A DNA stretch of 64,000 nucleotides from Candidatus Rhodobacter oscarellae (GTDB taxonomy: Bacteria; Pseudomonadota; Alphaproteobacteria; Rhodobacterales; Rhodobacteraceae), in contig NZ_LFTY01000002.1 of the NCBI RefSeq assembly GCF_001078595.1, positions 1,384,151 to 1,448,150 on the forward strand. Reading direction: 5' to 3'. The first letter of the stretch is position 1. Each line of letters opens with the position of its first letter. The translations under genes were made by a program, and so were the position numbers. The notes under the pieces were generated by a model. It was not told where the DNA came from. It searched no databases and saw only the letters and a list, made by a program, of their open reading frames with translations. Shown here one piece after another: positions 52,162-58,559 of the stretch.

Positions 52162-54447
52162 TTAGTAAGGGCTTAGCTGCGCTGCGTCGTGATATTCAGA
52201 ATCGGCAGCGACGAACCAGAAAGCTTCTCCACACGGCACAGACCAAACTCGAATGATCTTTGGCTCCGCAAACTCAATGCAGCCATAATTCGTCGGCAGC
52301 GCCCCGTCCAACGACTTTGAATTCCAAAGCTCCTGAAGCGAATACACCTTACCCTGAAATATCACCCTGCCCTGGAAGTCTCCAAAAACCTCAACAAAGT
52401 GTTTTTCTGAAGAAAAGGCAAAACCATCATTTGGAAATGATGATGAGTTCTCGCTTGAATATGCACGATAGAAGCACCGGAAATGTTGTCTTGCAAGTCG
52501 CGAATCGATTTCTGAAGTCATTGAATTCAGATGACCATTGTCCAAATCTAGAACGAGAAAATCACAATCTCTGACGTCATAATTTTCGCAACCTATGCCG
52601 TCTTCAAAGCATGCCGCGCCGGAGGTTCGGCGGTTCGGCGACAGCATTGCCTGAAGTTTCAGAGCTGAACCGTCGACTGCTCCGGCAATACGAACATCGA
52701 CAATACGTGCTGGAGAAAAATCGTTGGGTTCGTATACTATGTGTCCGTTCAGGCGCTTCAAGCTCGAAAGCAGATCGTTGTAATCAACCTTGCTGAGATC
52801 AGCGGAATTCGCATTATTTACTGAATCGATGAGTGAGGTGACTGGAACGTTTATTTTGGGGAACGGCTCAAATATCGGCTCAATCCCGGCGTACCGAAAT
52901 GTGCCGTTGTCAAATGACAATTTGCCCAAATCATGACGTGTAAGTCGTGGTCTGAAGTCGTTCTTTTCACTCTGCACAGTTGAAGTTCGTCCACGTCTCA
53001 ACGCCGCGGCAATCTGAATATCTATTGGAGCGTCCGCACCGATCAAAGAACTAATACTTGTGAATACTCGAGAACCTCGCTCCAGATGAGTTGGAACGTC
53101 CAACGTTCCGTACTCCAACCCAAATCGCCTATCAACTACGCGGTTGAAATCCCGAAAGGAGAACCGCGATAAATCGTCAATTTCGCTTAGCCCAAGTGCA
53201 ACCCAAGCGTCAGAAATCTCCCACATTATGCGCTCTTCAATTTCGCTTCTTGCGGATAGCGCATCATTCGACGGCTCATTCTTCTCGTACGCCTGATGAT
53301 GCGACTTGTACAATGATACAGCAGAACCCGTCATAGGACCATATATGCCGTCGATGCTGCCTGTGGGATACCCGGCCTGAAGCAGTCTTAGCTGGATTAA
53401 CGCAATCACCTCTCGTGGACTGAGATTCAACGAGGCGCTGGCCGACATGGGAATACCATATGCGAATTCACCAGAAAAAATCTCGCCATCTTGTTCACGG
53501 GCTGCGATTCTCTTGTTTTTACTTAGAAAGAAGAACTCACCTTGTAAGGAACCGAGAGACATAACTGTCGGTGTTATTGGCTCGCTCCAATTGTACTCAA
53601 GCCTTATCCGGCGGACCGTATTTCGGACGAACTCCTCCAGTTCGCCTAACGTTACGATGCCATCCGGTATGCCATTGATGCCAGCTGTATCAGCAGCACC
53701 ATCGATACCAGTAAGCAGCGCATGGGTGAAGGCGCTAGTCCCCAAGCGATCAGAGGCAAATGTCTGTTGTCCTTCTAAACCTGCGGTGAAAGTTTGGCGA
53801 CTCGGAGTAAACATCTCGGACACAGTGGTCCTAATGCCCGGAGACTGCCGCGAAACCGCGCCATACCCACTGAAACAGGTGTCCAATAAAAACAATGTCT
53901 GCTTTGCCGGTATCCACTTCCGAACCCAGCCGCTCAGCGTCGACATTTCGATCATTGTCGAGATATCATCAAGCTTCGAAGCTTTGGTTGGTAAAAAACC
54001 TTGAGGAATGTCGTCCCAAGACTGAATGGTTTCCCCGTGACCAGACCAATAAAGAACAAACCGGTCATCTTTCTGAATTAAGTTGCGGAACTCGGACTGA
54101 ATTAGATTGCGGACACGTTCGTATGTGACGTCCTCTTCAGTTAGCACATGCACATAATCGTAGCCCAGGACATCCAAAAAGTAGTCTTTAACATTAACTG
54201 CATTCTCATGCGTCGAAGGGATGTCGTAGGTGTGATCATATGAGCTTATGCTAACAACAAGCGCGTAAGTTCTACTCCGCCCGATGCGCGCCCCGGAAAA
54301 CGTTGAGACAACCTTCCCCCAAGTCGGAGCACCTGACGGCTTAAAAAATGGGGTGTCGTCAGCAAGGGACTTGCCTGACAAAAGCCATACCGCCAAGAGC
54401 ATGGCCAAAAAAAGCATTCCAAAATCCCTGAACATCCTCAGACTCAA
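52162..54447 (-). CDS. Secreted or membrane-anchored caspase-like protease with peptidoglycan-binding domain
   Basis: 761 residues. N-terminal signal or anchor (MLFLAMLLAVWLLSGKSLAD). Peptidase C14 domain about 55-310, with catalytic His137 in YWSGHGE and Cys191 in LLDTCFSGYG. A peptidoglycan-binding type 1 domain follows at about 342-385 (LSPREVIALIQLRLLQAGYP then GSIDGIYGPMTG). The last 370 residues are unassigned. The presence of a cell-wall-binding module suggests the periplasm as site of action. It lies 3 bases after a two-TM miniprotein gene. Codon use is AT-rich against the host. A defence or cell-death role is inferred. Confidence 0.75.
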   Translation of the reverse strand: MSLRMFRDFGMLFLAMLLAVWLLSGKSLADDTPFFKPSGAPTWGKVVSTFSGARIGRSRTYALVVSISSYDHTYDIPSTHENAVNVKDYFLDVLGYDYVHVLTEEDVTYERVRNLIQSEFRNLIQKDDRFVLYWSGHGETIQSWDDIPQGFLPTKASKLDDISTMIEMSTLSGWVRKWIPAKQTLFLLDTCFSGYGAVSRQSPGIRTTVSEMFTPSRQTFTAGLEGQQTFASDRLGTSAFTHALLTGIDGAADTAGINGIPDGIVTLGELEEFVRNTVRRIRLEYNWSEPITPTVMSLGSLQGEFFFLSKNKRIAAREQDGEIFSGEFAYGIPMSASASLNLSPREVIALIQLRLLQAGYPTGSIDGIYGPMTGSAVSLYKSHHQAYEKNEPSNDALSARSEIEERIMWEISDAWVALGLSEIDDLSRFSFRDFNRVVDRRFGLEYGTLDVPTHLERGSRVFTSISSLIGADAPIDIQIAAALRRGRTSTVQSEKNDFRPRLTRHDLGKLSFDNGTFRYAGIEPIFEPFPKINVPVTSLIDSVNNANSADLSKVDYNDLLSSLKRLNGHIVYEPNDFSPARIVDVRIAGAVDGSALKLQAMLSPNRRTSGAACFEDGIGCENYDVRDCDFLVLDLDNGHLNSMTSEIDSRLARQHFRCFYRAYSSENSSSFPNDGFAFSSEKHFVEVFGDFQGRVIFQGKVYSLQELWNSKSLDGALPTNYGCIEFAEPKIIRVWSVPCGEAFWFVAADSEYHDAAQLSPY

Positions 54448-54450
54448 AAG

Positions 54451-54672
54451 CTATTCCTTTTTCTTTCTGAACATGGAGATTACTTCTTTGATCACGCCTA
54501 GAAACGCTGTTATTGCTCCAAGCGCTGCAGCGATAAGGCTGTATCGAGCAATAGTTTCACCATCTCCACCCATTGGCTCGACACCTGAGGGGATGCGATA
54601 GGAAAAGTAGATCAAAACACTTATCCCAACAATAAGCAGTGACAAGCCCGTCACCAATCTGTATATTTTCAT
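54451..54672 (-). CDS. 73-aa two-TM miniprotein upstream of caspase
   Basis: MKIYRLVTGLSLLIVGISVL gives the first TM; SLIAAALGAITAFLGVIKEV the second; the tail MFRKKKE is basic and cytoplasmic. The caspase ATG follows after 3 bases, so both are one transcript. It may be a membrane partner or sensor. No family recognised. Confidence 0.6.
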   Translation of the reverse strand: MKIYRLVTGLSLLIVGISVLIYFSYRIPSGVEPMGGDGETIARYSLIAAALGAITAFLGVIKEVISMFRKKKE

Positions 54673-55353
54673 AATTACTACCTAGTTCTGACCTTAGTGA
54701 GAAATTCCACGCAACAGTTTTGAACGCGCGGGCAACTTTTAACTCCGAGAAACACCAAACCATGTAGACCGCTCCAAGGGGAGTCTTTTTTGCCTTCTTC
54801 AATCGGCAAAGACTTGAAAGGGGACATTGGTGCGACGCGCAGCATTCGTCTCTTTGGGCTCCATGCGGACCTTAAGGTTCCTTTACGTTTTTTTAACCAT
54901 CAGCGGGCATCCGGCCCCAATGATTCAGGGGCATGTTCAGGGAAGACCATAAAGGCGCGCTCAAGCGCTCTGGAAGATCACAGAAGCTCAGATCATCTTA
55001 TCATCCAACCTCAATCCACCATCCGGCGACAGCCGGTATAAAGCTTCATGTGAAGTTTTATGTTAGAGGTTTAGGAGAAGATGATCATAGAGATGAATAC
55101 TCAGTTTCACCCTCTTGGTCACATTAACATGAACCGTTAGCAACGGCTCCGCCGTCCAGAATTGGTCTCCGCAGGGCCGTCATATCGGGGCCGTCACCTG
55201 CCCAATCTCATACCATGCCAGTGTAACGCGGGGGCGCGTGAGTGACTGGGCTTCTGCGTGGCTGCTTGTCGTCGTCCGCCAACAGCTCGGCGGTGTCATT
55301 TCGTTGTCCTCTGCGTCCTAAGGTGTGTGGTGTCCGGCTTGAGCACGCTGGCT
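54673..55353. other. Non-coding stretch with second copy of the 65-base repeat
   Basis: About 680 bases without a convincing gene. The copy at 54860-54924 matches 51805-51869. Together the copies bracket the caspase unit in direct orientation. Promoter elements of the miniprotein-caspase unit must lie in 54673-54800 but none is certain. Confidence 0.45.
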
Positions 55354-55749
55354 TTACTCTCGGGCATCGAGCTGCTTCATGTATTTGACGGCAGCATGAC
55401 GGCGACCGGGGCGTCCAGCCTCGGCATCACGCAGGAACTCATGAACACCTTCGGCCACCTGCTCGGTGCAACGTGCGAGCAAGGTGTTGCCGTATGCGGT
55501 GGTCTCTTCGGCACCGCGCTCGACGGCCCTATCAGCGCGTGAGCGGTATCGGTCAGCACCTAGTGCAGTCATCCCCTGCTCAAGCTGGAGCTGCTGCTCG
55601 TAAAGGTCATCCAGAGGTATGACCGCAACGTGGTCCATAGAGGGAACCTTAGGGTTCACCTCATGGTTCACCTTAGGGTTCACCTCATGGTTCACCTTAG
55701 GGTTCACCTCATGGTTCACCTTAGGGTTCACCTTCATATTCATCTTCAT
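55354..55749 (-). pseudogene. T7-like RNA polymerase, N-terminal fragment
   Basis: 131 residues. After a repetitive start (NPKVNHEV units) the sequence DLYEQQLQLEQGMTALGADR, then ARCTEQVAEGVHEFLRD and GRPGRRHAAVKYMKQLD matches the layout of the N-terminal domain of phage T7-type RNA polymerases (T7: REQLALEHESYEMGEARF ... INDWFEEVKAKRGKRPTAF). The catalytic part is absent. GAGGAAG lies 5 bases before the ATG and a T3-like promoter 20 bases further. It is the first phage gene from the right junction, as expected for an early gene. Confidence 0.65.
55649..55732. repeat. 24-base tandem repeat coding NPKVNHEV, three and a half copies
   Basis: Unit TTAGGGTTCACCTCATGGTT plus CACC at 55649, 55673 and 55697, and half a unit after. 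On the minus strand it encodes an eight-residue repeat in the polymerase fragment. The unit is built of two GGTGAACC words and has the same 24-base period as the repeat at 46391-46462, in opposite orientation. Confidence 0.75.
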
Positions 55750-55768
55750 TCCATCTTCCTCATAAGTT

Positions 55769-55790
55769 TTCCCTAGGGTGTGGGTTGAAC
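55769..55790 (-). promoter_or_regulatory. T3-like phage promoter before the RNA polymerase fragment
   Basis: Minus strand: TTCAACCCACACCCTAGGG followed by AAAAC. The start GGG falls about 20 bases before the polymerase ATG. Confidence 0.62.
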
Positions 55791-55798
55791 CCCCTTCG

Positions 55799-55818
55799 CA
55801 CCTAGGGTGTGGGTTAAT
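55799..55818 (-). promoter_or_regulatory. T3-like phage promoter
   Basis: Minus strand: ATTAACCCACACCCTAGGTG. Preceded on that strand by a hairpin-forming CTTCCCTTATCGGAAG (about 55844-55859). The hairpin-promoter block is repeated around 56041-56105. Confidence 0.6.
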
Positions 55819-55944
55819 CAGTTATTCACTCGCCATCCGCGCAACTCTTCCGATAAGGGAAGGGTTTCCGCAGAAAAAACCAGAACGCTAAGCCCCTGTT
55901 TTTGTTTGGTTTTTACCAAAAACACCTGTTATGGCGACTTCACG

Positions 55945-55973
55945 TCACCGCCATGTCACTGTCATGTCACCGC
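55945..55973. repeat. TGTCAC array, right copy
   Basis: 29 bases identical to 44064-44092, in the same orientation, about 250 bases inside the right junction. Likely integrase arm sites. Confidence 0.6.
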
Positions 55974-56010
55974 CTTATCAGCGGACTAACCCCCTGTTTT
56001 ACATGAGGTT

Positions 56011-56030
56011 TTCCAAAGGTGCGGGTTAAA
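56011..56030 (-). promoter_or_regulatory. Diverged T3-like promoter
   Basis: Minus strand: TTTAACCCGCACCTTTGGAA. It keeps the TTAACCC-CAC frame of the other sites but lacks the GGG start, so it may be dead. Confidence 0.35.
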
Positions 56031-56040
56031 CCCCCGGCAC

Positions 56041-56060
56041 ACCTAGGGTGTGGGTCAATT
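56041..56060 (-). promoter_or_regulatory. T3-like phage promoter, rightmost
   Basis: Minus strand: AATTGACCCACACCCTAGGT. Downstream of a CTCCCTTATGCGGGAG hairpin (56086-56101), as for the copy at 55799. Confidence 0.58.
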
Positions 56061-56178
56061 ATCTAGTGACATAACGCTCTCACAACTCTCCCGCATAAGG
56101 GAGGGTGTGCGCAGCGGAGGGCGGGACGCGAAAGCCCTGTGTTTATTGGGGGTTGGGCACCCTAAAACATTCCCGCTT

Positions 56179-56224
56179 GTGTTGTCAATCCCTGTAGCGG
56201 AAGTTTCCGCGAGCGGGATAACAC
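56179..56224. other. Nested inverted repeat abutting the right attachment core
   Basis: Three concentric arms: GTGTT/AACAC (56179-56183, 56220-56224), ATCCC/GGGAT (56188-56192, 56215-56219), GCGGAA/TTCCGC (56197-56202, 56205-56210). It ends exactly where the 14-base core starts. It may be an integrase or excisionase site, or the terminator of the interrupted tRNA transcript. A TTGACA on the minus strand (56183-56188) could be a host promoter element for the polymerase gene, but a good -10 is not seen. Confidence 0.55.
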
Positions 56225-56266
56225 GGGATTTTGAATCCCCTGCGTCTACCATTCCGCCACTCGGGC
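56225..56266 (-). pseudogene. tRNA-Leu(CAA) 5' half, right junction of island
   Basis: Minus strand: acceptor GCCCGAG, D arm TGGCGGAATGGTAGACGC, anticodon stem AGGGGATTCAAAATCCC. The core GGGATTTTGAATCC (56225-56238) is shared with the left junction. After the anticodon loop the sequence is island DNA without T arm or acceptor match, so the tRNA is not rebuilt here. Confidence 0.92.
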
Positions 56267-56403
56267 CACCGGCGGCCTGAGTAGCGAAGCGCAAGGGCGG
56301 CGTCCAGCCCAAATCGACGTGGCGGCCTGGCCTGCGATTTGCTAGGCGGGTGACAGGAATTATGAAGCGCCGACACAGATCGGAGCGCCCAGGAGTGACA
56401 GGC

Positions 56404-57018
56404 ATGGCGGCTCAACCCGTTGAGGACATGGCGATATCGGCACGGCTGCGGCAATTGGCCGAGGAGGTCGAGGGCGACGCGGCCTCGCTGGACTGGATCC
56501 TGGCGCAGCTGCACGAGCGCGCCTTCGGGCTCTTCCTGCTGGTCTTGGCGCTGCCCTGCTGCATCCCGTTTCTCTACGGCGTGCCCCAGATCGTCTCGCT
56601 GCCCCTGATGTTTGTTGCGATGCAGATCCTGATTGGCCGCAAGACGCCCTGGCTGCCAAGGCGCCTGGGCGCGCGGACGGTCTCAGCGGAGGCGTTACAC
56701 GGGCTGGCGGCGCGCGCGGGGCCATGGCTGCGCCGGATCGAGGCGTTCAGTCGCCCGCGGCTGGGCGCACTGACGCGGGCACCGATGGACCAACTGGTGG
56801 GCCTCGCCCTTGTGCTCTTCAGCGCGTCGATCCTGGTCCCCCTGCCCGGCACCAACACCGTCCCGGGCTTTGCGGTGGTGATCGTCTCGATGGGGCTTTT
56901 GCAGCGCGACGGTGTGTTGGTGGTCCTGGGCACGCTCCTGGGCACCGCCTGGATCGCGTCGCTGGTCTTCGCAGGGGCAACATTGGTGAGTTTGATCAGA
57001 GGGTGGATGGGGCTATGA
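56404..57018 (+). CDS. ExoD-family membrane protein
   Basis: 204 residues from the ATG at 56404 with AGGAGTGACAGG upstream; an ATG at 56362 would add 14. ExoD layout: LDWILAQLHERAFGLFLLVL, then LPCCIPFLYGVPQIVSLPLM and hydrophobic C-terminal helices with VPLPGTNTVPGFAVVIVSMG. ExoD affects exopolysaccharide production and alkali tolerance in rhizobia; the mechanism is unknown. Stop overlaps the dsbB start. Confidence 0.85.
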   Translation: MAAQPVEDMAISARLRQLAEEVEGDAASLDWILAQLHERAFGLFLLVLALPCCIPFLYGVPQIVSLPLMFVAMQILIGRKTPWLPRRLGARTVSAEALHGLAARAGPWLRRIEAFSRPRLGALTRAPMDQLVGLALVLFSASILVPLPGTNTVPGFAVVIVSMGLLQRDGVLVVLGTLLGTAWIASLVFAGATLVSLIRGWMGL

Positions 57019-57476
57019 GACGCAACCACTTGATAGCATTGGCCACTCTGGGCTCGGCGGCGCTGCTGCTCGGGGCCTGGGGGTTCCAGTATCTCGGCTA
57101 TGCGCCCTGCAAGATGTGCCTCTGGCAGCGCTGGCCGCATGGCGCGGCGGTGCTCTTTGGGGTGGCGGCGATGGCTGCGCCAGTCGCGATCCTTACCTTG
57201 GCGGGGGCCTTGGCCGCGGCCACGACGGGGGCGATCGGGGTCTATCACACGGGCGTGGAGCGCGGCTGGTGGGAGGGGCCCTCAAGCTGCTCCTCCGGCG
57301 ACATCACGGGCATGTCCACCGATGACCTTTTCAACCAGATCATGGCCGCGCCCTTGGTGCGTTGCGACGAGGTCGCTTGGCAGCTCCTGGGGCTCTCAAT
57401 GGCCTCCTGGAACGCGCTGATCAGCTTTGCCCTGGTCGCGATTTGGCTCGCCGCTTACCGTAAGAGCGCGCCCTAA
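57015..57476 (+). CDS. dsbB: Disulfide bond formation protein B
   Basis: 153 residues, four TM helices. The first redox pair is in GYAPCKMCLWQRWPH (CxxC) and the second cysteine pair is in the periplasmic loop (SSCSSGDI and APLVRCDEV). It would reoxidise DsbA and pass electrons to quinone. Coupled to the exoD-like gene by an ATGA overlap. Confidence 0.85.
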   Translation: MRRNHLIALATLGSAALLLGAWGFQYLGYAPCKMCLWQRWPHGAAVLFGVAAMAAPVAILTLAGALAAATTGAIGVYHTGVERGWWEGPSSCSSGDITGMSTDDLFNQIMAAPLVRCDEVAWQLLGLSMASWNALISFALVAIWLAAYRKSAP

Positions 57477-57602
57477 CCCCTTCTTCTTGGCCTTAAATAC
57501 GGGAAAGCAAGCGCGCGCGCAATCACCACATCAGCGTTCGCGCGTCGCCTCGCCCCCAGCATCATAAGAGCGTGCGGTAGCACACATTTTGATAACAGCC
57601 CG

Positions 57603-58478
57603 CTACCCGTCCAACGCGCGCAGCCGTTTGATCAGGCTCGAGGTGTCCCAGCGCCCGCCGCCCAGCTTTTGCACGTCCTTATAGAACTGGTCCACGATGG
57701 CGGTCATCGGCAGCGAGGCGCCGTTCTCATTGGCCGTGGCCAGGCAGATCCCAAGGTCCTTGCGCATCCAATCCACGGCGAAGCCGAACTCGAACTGGTC
57801 CTCCACCATGGTCTCATAGCGGTTGGCCATCTGCCAGGAGCCCGCGGCCCCGCCCGCTATCACCTCCACGACGGCCTTGCCGTCGAGCCCGGCCTTCTCG
57901 GCGAAATGCAGCCCCTCAGAGAGCCCCTGCACCAGCCCGGCGATGCAGATCTGGTTGACCATCTTGGTCAGCTGCCCCGCGCCGCTCTCGCCTAGGCGCT
58001 TGCAGAGCTTGGCGTAGCAGTCGATCACCGGCTCGGCGCGCGCATAGGGCCCCTCATTGCCGCCGCACATCACCACAAGCTGGCCGTTCTCGGCCCCCGC
58101 CTGCCCGCCAGAGACCGGCGCGTCGACGAAATCCGCGCCCACGCCGTCCGCCGCGGCATAAAGCTCGCGCGTCACCGCCGCCGAGACCGTGGTATGATCC
58201 ACAAAGACGCTGCCCTGCCCCATGCCCGCGAACGCGCCGTCCTCGCCCAGGCAGACCGAGCGCAGGTCGTCATCATTGCCCACACAGGCCATCACGAACT
58301 CGGCGCCGGCCGCCGCCTCGCGCGGGGTGCGCGCCGCCGCGCCGCCATGCTCGGCCACCCAGGCCTCGGCCTTAGAGAAGGTGCGGTTATAGACCGTCAC
58401 CTCGTGGCCTGCTTTGGCCAGATACCCCGCCATGGGATAGCCCATCACGCCTAGTCCGAGAAATGCTGCTTTCGCCAT
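57603..58478 (-). CDS. 3-hydroxyisobutyrate dehydrogenase-family protein
   Basis: 291 residues, beta-hydroxyacid dehydrogenase. N-terminal AFLGLGVMGYPMAGYLAKAG, substrate motif FVDAPVSGGQAGAENGQLVV, and the catalytic lysine region GAGQLTKMVNQ are complete. It oxidises a 3-hydroxyacid with NAD(P)+; HIBADH, tartronate semialdehyde reductase and GLYR types cannot be told apart here. A single gene between dsbB and an acylase. Confidence 0.88.
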   Translation of the reverse strand: MAKAAFLGLGVMGYPMAGYLAKAGHEVTVYNRTFSKAEAWVAEHGGAAARTPREAAAGAEFVMACVGNDDDLRSVCLGEDGAFAGMGQGSVFVDHTTVSAAVTRELYAAADGVGADFVDAPVSGGQAGAENGQLVVMCGGNEGPYARAEPVIDCYAKLCKRLGESGAGQLTKMVNQICIAGLVQGLSEGLHFAEKAGLDGKAVVEVIAGGAAGSWQMANRYETMVEDQFEFGFAVDWMRKDLGICLATANENGASLPMTAIVDQFYKDVQKLGGGRWDTSSLIKRLRALDG

Positions 58479-58559
58479 GATGCCTTGCTCCCATTGCCAG
58501 TTGGCTTGTGGCTAGTTAACTAACGGGTCCAATCGCACGGTCAACCGGGATCACTCATC

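Larger units (their letters stand above)
43980..56238. mobile_element. 12.2-kb island inserted in tRNA-Leu(CAA), gutted T7-like prophage with cargo
   Basis: The ends are defined by the two halves of tRNA-Leu(CAA) and a shared 14-base core GGGATTTTGAATCC (43980-43993 and 56225-56238). Inside are an integrase C-terminus, a replacement tRNA-Leu, the N-terminus of a T7-like RNA polymerase, a virion-protein fragment, phage-type promoter sites, and a central block of defence-like genes of lower GC. The phage pieces read on the minus strand in the order polymerase, virion protein, glutaredoxin, integrase. With only a truncated tyrosine integrase, the island is probably immobile on its own. Confidence 0.88.

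Noticed and set aside
55258-55542. Plus-strand frame opposite the RNA polymerase fragment
   Set aside because: No motif; the minus strand carries the polymerase-like sequence with its own ribosome site and phage promoter.
56170-56266. tRNA-Leu rebuilt at the right junction from island sequence
   Set aside because: After the anticodon loop there is no T arm, no CTCGGGC strand and no CCA. The long inverted repeat does not give a tRNA fold.
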